In this document: in pieces, positions 27,830 through 36,240 of the stretch
Layout of the letters: each line of letters starts with the position of its first letter
How positions within the stretch are numbered: position 1 is the first letter of the stretch
From: Arthrobacter sp. MSA 4-2
Lineage (GTDB): Bacteria > Actinomycetota > Actinomycetes > Actinomycetales > Micrococcaceae
Assembly (NCBI RefSeq): GCF_016405885.1
Contig: NZ_JAEKGC010000001.1
Coordinates: 310,001-374,000 of the forward strand
Length of the DNA: 64,000 nt
Direction of reading: 5' to 3'
Program-made: the position numbers and the translations under genes
Notes under the pieces: model-generated
Database searches by the model: none
Told to the model about the DNA's origin: nothing
Seen by the model: the letters and a program-made list of their open reading frames with translations, nothing else

Positions 27830-28579
27830 TCAGCCGGCGTCCGGGGCGAAGGCCGCCCGGGCGCCCACGCGTTCACCGTCGAGCAGGCTCTGCGTGATCG
27901 GAACCTCCGGATGGACGACGATGAGGGTTCCGTCGACGCTCCAGACCGCCAGTGCCGCCGCCAGGGCCCGGGTCAGGGAAGTGTCCGCTCCCAGGAGGAC
28001 GACGCCGGCAGGCTCAGGCACCGCCGCATACAGCCGGTTCAGCCCGGCGACCGTCAGGGGATCCGCGGGCCCGGCACTGTCGAACAGGACGGTGGAGGCG
28101 TCCTGCGCCACGGCGTCGGCGAAATAATCGCCGTAGGAACGCACCTCGGCGGCGTAGTCGACCGCCCCCGCCGGCAGCGGCGCGGGCCAGCGCAGGGCCA
28201 GCGCGCCAAGGGCGACGGCGACCTGCACCGCCGGCGGGGCCACCTCCCGCTCGGCCGAGGTCACCACAAGGTCGGCGCCTGATGCCGGGCCGGGATCGGT
28301 TCCCGGCGGAGCGGGTGGAGGAACCAGGACCGCCCCCACCTGCCAGCAGGCCAGCGCCCATACCAGGGACTTCCAGTGAACCGGCAGGTCGAGCTGGACG
28401 CGCGTACCGGCCTCGGCGTCGAGTTCCTCAACGAGGAGGTTCGCTGTTTTCGCGACCCAGTTGTCGAACACCCTGCCCGACAGTTCGATGCGGCCGTCGG
28501 GGCCGTACCAGACGAGGCGCGGAGAGGTCGCTTCCCGCAGGCGGGAGAGGACGGCCGTGGGAAGAGGGTGCTGGTCCAT
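27830..28579 (-). CDS. TIGR03089 family protein (truncated AMP-ligase-like domain)
   Basis: 249 residues. Resembles the N-terminal part of acyl-CoA/AMP ligases (VWYGPDGRIELSGRVFDNWVAKTANLL, then VHWKSLVWALACWQVGAVLVP), but there is no adenylation P-loop or C-terminal lid, so it is unlikely to adenylate anything. This is the defining architecture of TIGR03089, an actinobacterial family of unknown function found near whiB2 and LCP genes. GGAGAAA lies upstream of the ATG. A TATGCT -10-like box is near 28645. Confidence 0.85.
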   Translation of the reverse strand: MDQHPLPTAVLSRLREATSPRLVWYGPDGRIELSGRVFDNWVAKTANLLVEELDAEAGTRVQLDLPVHWKSLVWALACWQVGAVLVPPPAPPGTDPGPASGADLVVTSAEREVAPPAVQVAVALGALALRWPAPLPAGAVDYAAEVRSYGDYFADAVAQDASTVLFDSAGPADPLTVAGLNRLYAAVPEPAGVVLLGADTSLTRALAAALAVWSVDGTLIVVHPEVPITQSLLDGERVGARAAFAPDAG

Positions 28580-28900
28580 GGGTATTTCTCCGAAGGTGGG
28601 GACGGGTGACGCCGCGATTAGAGGCGCGTGCGCTTCCCAGCATAGAATTGATGGGACGTGCGCACCGCGGGGAGGGCAGCCCCGGCATCCCGGGTCTTAT
28701 CCAAGTAGTGCGGCGGGTAATTCGAGTAGGTTTTCCCGCGTGGCGTTCGCCCGGGAATGGAAATTCGCTCTGTAAAATTGCCGCCCCCGCTTGACTCCTG
28801 TGTATTACACCCTTGTAATTAGGTATCGGATTTTTTCCAGCACCCCGGCGCGAGCGTCGACCGGGATGAGGCTGGGACGGGGACACCGGAAGGGCTGACT
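28580..28900. other. 321-bp divergent intergenic region before whiB
   Basis: Contains a possible TIGR03089 promoter on the left and a clear whiB promoter on the right (28791-28819). Between them the sequence is unusually AT-rich near 28720-28830. The leader from the promoter to the whiB ATG is about 75 nt. No small open frame or stable structured RNA stands out. Confidence 0.6.
28791..28819 (+). promoter_or_regulatory. whiB promoter
   Basis: TTGACT (28791-28796), 17-bp spacer, TGTAAT (28814-28819): the best consensus promoter in the window. The spacer and -10 include an ATTAC/GTAAT inverted repeat (28804-28819) that could be an operator. Confidence 0.7.
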
Positions 28901-29470
28901 ATGGGGAATCCAGAACGCGTCGAGGACCAACGCAACATCGCAGCGCATGCTTCGGCGCGCTACGGTTCGCGGGGGGTGCCCGACGACTGGTTCATTGACC
29001 CCGCCGACCCCGGTGCGGCCGAGCGGTACCGCGCGGATACGCGCAGTTCCCTCGAGGACCAGGCCACCGCCTTCCTGGCGGCTCATGAAGCACTGACCGG
29101 CCTGCCCGAAGTGGAGCAGGGCCCGAGCAGCCTCCTCGTCCTGCCGGGCCGCTCCGACGACGCCTGGAGCGCGCAGGAACCGGCCCCGGGCGAGCGGAAG
29201 GCCCAGCCCGAGTGGCCCGGCCTGCCGCCGGCCGGCGGCTACGATGACGGCGAACTCGGCTGGCAGTCGGATGCGCTGTGCGCCCAGACCGACCCCGAGG
29301 CCTTTTTCCCCGAAAAGGGCGGCTCCACCCGGGACGCCAAGAAGGTCTGCGGTGCGTGCATGGTGCGTTCGGAGTGCCTCGAGTACGCGCTTGAGAACGA
29401 CGAGCGCTTCGGCATCTGGGGCGGACTCTCGGAGCGCGAGCGGCGCCGGCTGCGGAAGCGAGCAGTCTGA
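28901..29470 (+). CDS. whiB2: WhiB-family iron-sulfur transcriptional regulator (WhiB2 type)
   Basis: 189 residues. WhiB proteins bind a 4Fe-4S cluster and the principal sigma factor; WhiB2/WhmD is needed for division and septation. The cluster cysteines are C127, C150, C153 and C159, followed by the GIWGG turn and a basic C-terminus (RERRRLRKRAV). The N-terminal 115 residues are an extra, acidic, proline-containing region, about twice the usual total length; GGAAGGG before the ATG supports this start. Its TGA overlaps the likely non-canonical start of the glycosyltransferase gene. Confidence 0.92.
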   Translation: MGNPERVEDQRNIAAHASARYGSRGVPDDWFIDPADPGAAERYRADTRSSLEDQATAFLAAHEALTGLPEVEQGPSSLLVLPGRSDDAWSAQEPAPGERKAQPEWPGLPPAGGYDDGELGWQSDALCAQTDPEAFFPEKGGSTRDAKKVCGACMVRSECLEYALENDERFGIWGGLSERERRRLRKRAV

Positions 29471-32400
29471 TTCTGCTTGACCTCCGCGTTACGGCCGTCG
29501 TCGTAGCCCACAACGGCGCCCGCTATCTTTCCACAACCCTCGAGGCCCTCGCCGGGCAGACCCGCCCGGTCGACTTCTGTGTCGGCGTTGACACCGGCTC
29601 CACCGACGATTCGGCGTCGACCCTCCAGCTCGGCCTTCCCGTCGGCGCGCCCGTGGTGGGCTCGCCGGCTCGGGCCGGCTTCGGTGCCGCCGTCCGGACG
29701 GCCGTAGCGCAGATTCCCCCGCGGAAGGCCGCCGCGGAGGGTTCAGAGAACCAGGACTGGCTCTGGCTGCTTCACGACGACTCGGCACCAGGGCCTACGG
29801 CGCTCGAGGAGCTCCTTCTGGCCGTCGAGCGCGCACCCTCGGTGACGGTTGCCGGGACCAAACAGGTTCACTGGGACAACCCCCGGGAACTCCTCGACGT
29901 CGGGCTCTCCATCAGCCGGTGGGCAGAGCGGCTCACCCTCATCGACGTCGACGAGCACGACCAGGGCCAGTACGACGCCCGCAGCGACATCTTCGCCGTG
30001 AACTCCGCCGGGATGCTCATCCGCAGGGACGTCTGGGATGCGCTGGGCGGGTTCGACCCGGCACTGCCGGGCGTGGGCGACGACATCGACTACTGCTGGC
30101 GCAACCGCCTCGCCGGGCACCGGGTGGTCGTGGTGCCGGCCGCAGTGCTTCACCATGCCTCCTCCCGCGGGACCGGGCCGGTCGGCAGCCGGGCCGCCCG
30201 CCGGGCCGAGGTTTTCCTTCGGCTCAAGCATGCCCCGCTGTGGCAGGTGCCCTTCCTCGCCGTCGGCGCGGTGCTCGGTGGTTTCGGCCGGCTCCTGCTT
30301 GGACTGCTCGCCAAGGATCCCGCCCACGGTACGGGGCAGCTTCTGGCAAGCCTCGCTGCGGCGTTTCGTCCGGTGGTCCTGGCCCGGTCCCGGCGCAGCG
30401 CCCGACGGACCCGGCGGCTTCCGCGGGGCGTCGTGCGGCCGCTGCTCACTCCGCGCCGCGAGGTCTGGGCGCACCGCCGGTCCGTCCTTGAGGCGTTCAC
30501 CGCCCGCGGCGCGGTTGCCGGGGGAGGCGGCATGGGGGCCGTTCCCGAGCAGGACGTCCCGGCCGGTGACAGCAATGACGATTTCGCGGCGCTGGCGGCG
30601 CCGGGCCGGGCCTGGGTCGGGGCGGGGGCTCTTGCCGCCGCGGCCGTGCTGCTCGGTGTTTCACTGGTGGCCCTGCGCGGCTGGATCGGCGCCCCGTCCC
30701 TGGCCGGGGGAGCGCTGCTGCCCCTTCCGCCCACGCCGGGGGAGATATGGGAGAAGGCCTCGGCCTGGTGGGTGCCCCTGGGCTCCGGGGCGCCCGGGCA
30801 CGGCAGCCCCTTCTCCTACCTGCTCTGGGCGCTCTCGGCGCTCGGGCTGGGAAACCCCAATGCAGCGCTCGTCACTCTCCACCTGCTCGCGCTGCCGCTG
30901 GCCGGGCTCGCCGCCTGGTTTGCGGCGGGCGCGCTCACCCGCTCGCGCGGGCTGCGCCTGTGGGCGGCGTTCTTCTGGGCCGCGGTGCCGGCCCTGCAGG
31001 TCGCGCTCGGCAGCGGCAGGCTCGGCGCCCTGCTTGCCCACCTCCTGCTGCCGCTCGTGCTCCTGGGCCTGGTCCGTGCCGTCGGCGCCGCCGCCTCCGT
31101 GCCGTCCGCAACCGGTGAGGTCCGGCTGCGGCCCGGCACGAATGGGGTGCCCAGCTGGACCGCCGCCGCAGCGGCCGGCCTTGCCCTGGCCGCAGCCACC
31201 TCGGCGGCGCCCTCACTGCTGCCCGCCGCTGTCCTCGGCATCACTGCGGCATGCCTGATCCTGCGCCGGAGGGCCCGGACCCTCTGGTGGTCACTGCTTC
31301 CTCTCCTCGTCCTGGCCCTGCCGGTCGCCATCTCCGCGGGGCTCGAGCCGCGGGGCATCCTCGGGGACCCGGGAGTGCCGCTTCAGTTCTCCGCTGCCGC
31401 ACCCTGGCAGCAGGTGCTGGGCTACCCGGTGTCCTTCGACGCCCTGGCCGCCCCGGCCGGCATCCCGTCGGCCGGGCCGTGGGCCCTGGCCGCCGCCCTC
31501 GTCGTGGGAGCGCCGGCCGTGCTGCTCGCCGCCGGCGCGCTGTTCTCCGGGCGCATCCGCCCGGCGGTGCTGTCCGCGTGGGCCTTTGCCCTCCTGGTGC
31601 TGGCCTGCAGCGCGGCCTCGGCCTACCTGCCCGTCGCGGCGGGCCCGACCTCCCTCATTCCGCCCTTCCCCGGCCCCCTGGTCTCGGCCTTCAGCCTGGC
31701 CGTGCTCGCGGCCGCCCTCCTGGGCGCCGACCGCCTGGCCGCCCGGACGGCGCCCGCCGGAGCGCCCCGGCGCGGGCTCCGGCCGCTGCTCGCGGCGGGG
31801 GCGGTCGTGCTGGCCCTCGGTCCGGCAGTCAGCCTTGGGCTGTGGACCCTTCCCCAGGTGCTTGCGGGGCCGGCCTCCGGCACGGCGGCACCCGCTTCCG
31901 CCGGGGAGTCTCCTGCAGGGGACGGGACAGCGGGGAATGGGACTGCGGGGAATGGGACTGCGGACACCGCTCCAGACGGTACGGCGGCCTCCGGCACCCG
32001 GTTCGGAGCCGACCTCCGAGTCTCACCCAGCCCGGCCCGGACCCTGCCGGCGACCGCCGCCGACCGCGGCAACGGACCGGACCGCACCCGCACCCTGGTG
32101 CTCCAACGAACGGAGGAGGGCGCCATCGAGGCCGCCCTGGTCCGCGGCGGCGGCACCACCCTCGATGCGCTGTCCCCGCTGTACGCCGCCCGTGCCGTCC
32201 AGGGGCCCCCGGGCCGGGCGGATGTGCGCGGCGACGACGACGCGACGGCAGCACTTCGCACCACCGTCGCGGTGATCACCGGAGGAACGGGCACCGACCC
32301 GCGGGAGGACCTCCGCGCACTTGGCGTCGGCTATGTCGTGCTCAAGCAGAGCGGAACGGCAGCGGAACTGCTGGCCGGGCAGCTGAACTCCGTCCCGGGA

Positions 32401-33015
32401 CTGGCCGCCGTCGGCAGTACACCCTCCGGCTGGCTCTGGCGCGTGGTGCCGCCGGCAACACCGGCCGGCGTCGAGGACGCCGGCGCGCAGACCGCGCGGG
32501 TGCGCATCCTCGATGCCTCCGGCAGCGCCGAGGCACTCGTTCCCTCCGGCCCGCTCACCGTTGACGCCGATATCCCGTCCGGGTCCGAGGGCCGCACCCT
32601 GGTGCTCGCGGAACGGGCGGATCCGGGCTGGAAGGCCACCCTCAACGGGCGGGCCCTGGACAGCCAGTCGACGGGATGGGCCCAGGCCTTCGCGCTGCCC
32701 ACTGCCGGCGGTGAGCTCGAGGTGAGGTTCCTCAGCCCCTGGCAGCCGTGGGTCGAGGTTGGCCAGGCCGCGGTCCTGCTCATCACGCTGCTGCTCGCGC
32801 TGCCCCTTCCGGCCGGTCTGAAGCTGGCGCGCGTGCCCGCGTCGGTGCGTCCGGCGCAGGGGCAGGCCGGCGCTCCCACGGCACCCCGAAGCGGGCACAC
32901 ACCGGAGGAGCCCATGCGGCACGGGTCGGGTGCCCTGAAGGTGGGCGCCGGAAGGGGCCAGCACGGGACCGGTCCCGGTCTCGTGGGATCGAACTCTGGA
33001 AAGACGGAAGCATGA
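29470..33015 (+). CDS. Large membrane GT2 glycosyltransferase with non-canonical start
   Basis: About 1181 residues if read from ATT at 29470 (CTG 29473 is the alternative). The GT-A domain (about 1-260) has VTAVVVAHNGARYL, a GVDTGSTDDSA nucleotide-binding segment, LWLLHDDSAP for the metal/UDP site and GVGDDIDYCWR as acceptor region. It is followed by about 10-12 hydrophobic spans and an outer C-terminal domain, an architecture seen in actinobacterial envelope glycosyltransferases. The frame is open from 29395, yet the first ATG/GTG/TTG is GTG 29653, which would delete the first 61 residues. Expression is probably coupled to whiB, whose TGA overlaps the ATT. It overlaps the DUF5719 gene by 4 bp. 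Confidence 0.8.
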   Translation: MLLDLRVTAVVVAHNGARYLSTTLEALAGQTRPVDFCVGVDTGSTDDSASTLQLGLPVGAPVVGSPARAGFGAAVRTAVAQIPPRKAAAEGSENQDWLWLLHDDSAPGPTALEELLLAVERAPSVTVAGTKQVHWDNPRELLDVGLSISRWAERLTLIDVDEHDQGQYDARSDIFAVNSAGMLIRRDVWDALGGFDPALPGVGDDIDYCWRNRLAGHRVVVVPAAVLHHASSRGTGPVGSRAARRAEVFLRLKHAPLWQVPFLAVGAVLGGFGRLLLGLLAKDPAHGTGQLLASLAAAFRPVVLARSRRSARRTRRLPRGVVRPLLTPRREVWAHRRSVLEAFTARGAVAGGGGMGAVPEQDVPAGDSNDDFAALAAPGRAWVGAGALAAAAVLLGVSLVALRGWIGAPSLAGGALLPLPPTPGEIWEKASAWWVPLGSGAPGHGSPFSYLLWALSALGLGNPNAALVTLHLLALPLAGLAAWFAAGALTRSRGLRLWAAFFWAAVPALQVALGSGRLGALLAHLLLPLVLLGLVRAVGAAASVPSATGEVRLRPGTNGVPSWTAAAAAGLALAAATSAAPSLLPAAVLGITAACLILRRRARTLWWSLLPLLVLALPVAISAGLEPRGILGDPGVPLQFSAAAPWQQVLGYPVSFDALAAPAGIPSAGPWALAAALVVGAPAVLLAAGALFSGRIRPAVLSAWAFALLVLACSAASAYLPVAAGPTSLIPPFPGPLVSAFSLAVLAAALLGADRLAARTAPAGAPRRGLRPLLAAGAVVLALGPAVSLGLWTLPQVLAGPASGTAAPASAGESPAGDGTAGNGTAGNGTADTAPDGTAASGTRFGADLRVSPSPARTLPATAADRGNGPDRTRTLVLQRTEEGAIEAALVRGGGTTLDALSPLYAARAVQGPPGRADVRGDDDATAALRTTVAVITGGTGTDPREDLRALGVGYVVLKQSGTAAELLAGQLNSVPGLAAVGSTPSGWLWRVVPPATPAGVEDAGAQTARVRILDASGSAEALVPSGPLTVDADIPSGSEGRTLVLAERADPGWKATLNGRALDSQSTGWAQAFALPTAGGELEVRFLSPWQPWVEVGQAAVLLITLLLALPLPAGLKLARVPASVRPAQGQAGAPTAPRSGHTPEEPMRHGSGALKVGAGRGQHGTGPGLVGSNSGKTEA

Positions 33016-34865
33016 GCGGCGGCACCGACAGGGGACCTGGGAACGGACGGACCGAGGGCGGGAGCTCCGGACAGCCCGCCCCGCAGGAGGGACTTCCGCA
33101 GGAGGAAACCCCCCGGGCGGGAGGAAAGCGGGAGGAAGCGCACCAGGAGGGCACCGCCCGGCGCGCGTCGGAACCGGCTGGCCCCGACGCTGCTGCGGTG
33201 CAGGATCCCGCCCCCGATGCGGCACCTTCCGCAGCGGCGGCAGTGGCGGCCGCGTCGGCAGCCGGGGCCCCCCGCCGGCGCGGACTGCGAGGGCCGCGGG
33301 GCGCCGCGGCCGCGGTGCTGGTGCTGGGAGCCACGGCGGCGCTGGCCACCGGCACCCTGATTCCCCGGCCGGCTGCGGACGCCCGCGGCTATGATCTGGC
33401 AGAGACGGCCGTGCCCGCCGGGGACTACACGGCGGTCTGCGCCGGACCGCCCCGGCTGCTCGGCGCCGATGCCGGGAGCATCGACCCGGAATTCAGCCCC
33501 GTCTCCAAGTCGGCCAAGACCTCCGTCAGCGCCATGGTCCTGGGGGACCTCTCGGGAGCGCTTCCGGGCAGCGCCCTTTCCCCCCTCGGTGGCGGCGACC
33601 CGCTGGCAGTGCTCTCGAAGGGACCCTCGGAGGGTGCGGAGGCCGCCCCTCCGGCGAGCAGCGACTCCACCGGGCTGACCAGCCGGACCGCCGGAGTGGC
33701 TGGCGGTACAGCCGTTCAGGATGCCTCGGTGTTCCGGGCCGAACCGCTCGGCGCGCAGACCCCGGTGGCCGGTGCCATGTTCAGCTACACAGCCAGGGAC
33801 GGCGACCTGCGCGGGCTCGCCGCCGCCCCCTGCCAGGCGCCCTCGAACGACCTGTGGATCCTCGGGGCCGACACCACCGTCGGCTCAACCTCGGTGCTTC
33901 TCCTGTCCAACCCCACCTCGACCCCGGCGACCGTCGACCTCGAACTGACCGGCGCCGAGGGACCGCTGAAGGCCGCCGGCGGCACCGGGCTGCTCGTGCC
34001 GCCGGGCGAGACCCGCCAGCTGGTCCTTGGCGGTCTCGCGGCCGACCAGGAGCAGCTCGCGGTGCGGGTGCGCAGCACCGGCGGCCGGATCACCGCCTAT
34101 ATCCAACAGAGCGTGCTGCGGGGGCTCACCCCCGGCGGGGTGGAGCTGCTGACACCGACCGCCGGTCCCGCGGAAACCCAGGTCCTTCCCGGGGTGTCCA
34201 TCCAGGATGCCGTCACCGCGCGGCGCATCCAGGAGCAGAAGGGGTACGAAGGGGCCGCCCCGGCCCTGCAGGTGCTGGTACCCGGAACCAGCGACGCCGT
34301 CCTCGACGTGGTGGTCCTCGGCCCCGACGGCGAGCGGGCCCTCGACGGCGGCGGCGTCGTCACGGCCCGGGCGGGAGCGTTGACGACGCTGCCGCTCGAT
34401 GAGCTGCCCGAGGGGAACTACACCATCGCCGTCAGCGCCGATGTTCCGGTTTCGGCGGCCGTGCGGGTCAGCCGGGGGACGGGCCCGGGCAAGCCCGTCG
34501 ATCAGGGACTTGCCGTCGCCGCGGCGCGGATCGGCGGAGATTCGAGTGTCGTCTTCGCCGACGGCACTGACGCCTCGCTGGTCTTCGGTTCGCCGTCGGG
34601 CCGCTCGGAGGTGAGCGTGACCGGTATCCGGGCCGACGGGACCCTGGGCACCCCGAAAATCTTCAACCTTGCCGGCGGCACGTCGGTGGCCGTGCCTGCC
34701 GCGGAACTGATGGAGGGCGCCGCCGCGGCGGTCATCAGCGCCACGGGGGATCCCGTCTACGGCGCCCAGGTCAACACCCTCTCCGGTGCCGCCGGCATCT
34801 CGGTGAGCGCAGTGCCCCCGGGAGCCACGGGTCGCGAGAGCATTCCGGTTCTCCTCGGGTACTGA
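33012..34865 (+). CDS. DUF5719 family membrane-anchored protein
   Basis: 617 residues. A disordered, Gln/Glu/Ala-rich N-terminus of about 95 residues, one membrane span (about residues 97-118) and a long external beta-rich domain. The outer part has repeated strands such as VLLLSNPTSTPATVDLELTG and ALQVLVPGTSDAVLDVVVLG. DUF5719 is typically found directly after a GT2 gene like this one; the function is unknown, and a role as partner of the glycosyltransferase in wall assembly is inferred. The ATG overlaps the GT2 stop (ATGA). Confidence 0.78.
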   Translation: MSGGTDRGPGNGRTEGGSSGQPAPQEGLPQEETPRAGGKREEAHQEGTARRASEPAGPDAAAVQDPAPDAAPSAAAAVAAASAAGAPRRRGLRGPRGAAAAVLVLGATAALATGTLIPRPAADARGYDLAETAVPAGDYTAVCAGPPRLLGADAGSIDPEFSPVSKSAKTSVSAMVLGDLSGALPGSALSPLGGGDPLAVLSKGPSEGAEAAPPASSDSTGLTSRTAGVAGGTAVQDASVFRAEPLGAQTPVAGAMFSYTARDGDLRGLAAAPCQAPSNDLWILGADTTVGSTSVLLLSNPTSTPATVDLELTGAEGPLKAAGGTGLLVPPGETRQLVLGGLAADQEQLAVRVRSTGGRITAYIQQSVLRGLTPGGVELLTPTAGPAETQVLPGVSIQDAVTARRIQEQKGYEGAAPALQVLVPGTSDAVLDVVVLGPDGERALDGGGVVTARAGALTTLPLDELPEGNYTIAVSADVPVSAAVRVSRGTGPGKPVDQGLAVAAARIGGDSSVVFADGTDASLVFGSPSGRSEVSVTGIRADGTLGTPKIFNLAGGTSVAVPAAELMEGAAAAVISATGDPVYGAQVNTLSGAAGISVSAVPPGATGRESIPVLLGY

Positions 34866-34916
34866 CCGTCGCCTGATCAACTTCGCCGCGGAGGCCGCGG
34901 AGGCCGCTGAGGCGCG

Positions 34917-34938
34917 GCGCCGGACCGGCGGCCGGCGC
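34917..34938. terminator. GC hairpin between convergent genes
   Basis: GCGCCGG (34917-34923) and CCGGCGC (34932-34938) with an 8-nt loop, no U-tract. It separates DUF5719 from the convergent zincin-like gene. Confidence 0.4.
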
Positions 34939-34954
34939 GGGAAAGCGCAGCCGG

Positions 34955-35449
34955 TCAGGCCTGGGAGCGCCCGTAGGCGGGGTCAACGGCCTCCGGCGCC
35001 ATCCCGAGCAGCTCAGCGGCCTGCTCGACGACGACATCGTGCACCAGCTCGTTGACCGGCATCACGCCCTTGGCCGCCATCTCCACCGGGTGGCGGTAAA
35101 CGGTGATCGCTGCCGGGCGGCCCGGCGCGGCCGGGGTCGCGGAGCCGAGCAGGTCCCGTATCTTCTCCCGGGTCATGTCCTCAAGCCCGTCGGGGATCTC
35201 CTGGACAATGATCTGAAGGTCCTGGATCCGCTCGCCCCAGAGCCGTTCAAGGCGCTGGGCCGATTCCATCACCCAGTCGTCAAACCGCTCCGCCCTCGTC
35301 CGGAAGCCCGGCAGATGCGACCCAATCAGGTCCCCCCGAAGGCCTCTACCACGCCGGTTTCTGCGGCGCTCGAAATAGGAGCGGCCCCCACGGGGCCCCG
35401 CCGCCTCGGCGCCGGAGAGGTTAACCGAAAATGTTGAAGCATCCCGCAT
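34955..35449 (-). CDS. Metallopeptidase-family (Rv3259-like) protein
   Basis: 164 residues. Matches the predicted metallopeptidase (zincin-like) family that accompanies DUF3499 and whiB2 in actinobacteria; visible blocks are FDDWVMESAQRLERLWGERI and TVYRHPVEM. The site where related zincins carry HExxH reads HDVVVEQ, so the usual zinc motif is not intact and protease activity is doubtful. ATG 35449 is placed by TACAGT 6 nt upstream; the longer frame to 35488 would overlap the divergent promoter. Confidence 0.8.
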   Translation of the reverse strand: MRDASTFSVNLSGAEAAGPRGGRSYFERRRNRRGRGLRGDLIGSHLPGFRTRAERFDDWVMESAQRLERLWGERIQDLQIIVQEIPDGLEDMTREKIRDLLGSATPAAPGRPAAITVYRHPVEMAAKGVMPVNELVHDVVVEQAAELLGMAPEAVDPAYGRSQA

Positions 35450-35455
35450 GGTAGA

Positions 35456-35461
35456 ACTGTA
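35456..35461 (-). promoter_or_regulatory. -10 hexamer, leaderless zincin-like promoter
   Basis: TACAGT on the minus strand, 6 nt before ATG 35449. Confidence 0.5.
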
Positions 35462-35537
35462 TGCCCATCGCACCATCGATGCATCCATCCGGGTTCCCGC
35501 CGCGGCGGTGCTCCCGGAGTTTCACCCAGGCAGCGGG

Positions 35538-35543
35538 TAGGCT
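35538..35543 (+). promoter_or_regulatory. -10 hexamer, leaderless DUF3499 promoter
   Basis: TAGGCT, 8 nt before GTG 35552; this favours GTG over the TTG at 35543. Confidence 0.5.
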
Positions 35544-35551
35544 TGCCGATC

Positions 35552-35935
35552 GTGGGATCCCTCCGAACATGCTCTCGTTCCGCGTGCCAGCGCCCTGCCT
35601 TCGCCACGCTCACCTATGTCTATGCCGACTCGACGGCCGTGCTCGGGCCGCTGGCGACCTATGCGGAGCCGCACTGCTACGACCTGTGCGCCCAGCACGC
35701 CGAAACCCTGACGGTGCCCCGCGGCTGGGAAGTGGTCCACCTGATGCTTCCCTCGACACCCCCCGGGCCGAACCCCGACGACCTGCTCGCCCTGGCCGAC
35801 GCCGTCCGCGAGGCCGGCGTCGACCGCGCCCCCGAGCCCGGGCAGGTCACCCAGCGCTCGAGCAGGACCCCCATCGAGCCGCCCGCCGAGGGCGCCGGAC
35901 CGCGCCGCGGACACCTGCGCATCCTCAAGGAATAA
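35552..35935 (+). CDS. DUF3499 family protein
   Basis: 127 residues. The conserved N-terminal half has CSRSAC, TLTYVYADSTAVLGPLA and the CYDLCAQHA block: paired cysteines and histidines suggest a small zinc-binding fold. The C-terminal third is proline/arginine-rich and variable. Found beside whiB2, Trm112 and ahcY across actinobacteria; the function is unknown. Start GTG 35552 is supported by the leaderless signature. Confidence 0.85.
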   Translation: MGSLRTCSRSACQRPAFATLTYVYADSTAVLGPLATYAEPHCYDLCAQHAETLTVPRGWEVVHLMLPSTPPGPNPDDLLALADAVREAGVDRAPEPGQVTQRSSRTPIEPPAEGAGPRRGHLRILKE

Positions 35936-35976
35936 GCGCACCTCCTGAGGGTTTCCCGCCTCCACCGGCCCGGCGG

Positions 35977-35982
35977 TAGGCT
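35977..35982 (+). promoter_or_regulatory. -10 hexamer upstream of Trm112
   Basis: TAGGCT, about 40 nt before ATG 36023. Confidence 0.4.
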
Positions 35983-36022
35983 GGAGGAAGGCCTCCACCC
36001 CTTCTCCAGAAAGCTCACTTCC

Positions 36023-36232
36023 ATGGCACATCTGTCCAAGCAGCTGCTCGAAGTGCTGCGCTGCCCGGTCACCGGAGCCGCACTGGTGGAGCAGGACGGC
36101 GTCCTGGTCGCCGGGGAGTCCGGCCCCGACGGGCTCCGGCGCAACTACCGCCTTGAGGAAGGCATCCCGGTGCTCCTTGCCTCCGAAGCACAGACAGCGG
36201 CATCCGATGCCGCCCATCCCGGCACACGATGA
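36023..36232 (+). CDS. Trm112 family protein
   Basis: 69 residues. Small zinc-ribbon-like protein related to eukaryotic Trm112, an activator of methyltransferases. The [10 protein letters not shown] segment has one cysteine of the ribbon; the [14 protein letters not shown] signature near the end is diagnostic. Fewer cysteines than the eukaryotic family, as is usual in bacteria. It is just upstream of ahcY, so a link with methylation is plausible but unproven. Confidence 0.85.
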   Translation: MAHLSKQLLEVLRCPVTGAALVEQDGVLVAGESGPDGLRRNYRLEEGIPVLLASEAQTAASDAAHPGTR

Positions 36233-36240
36233 GGAACCCC

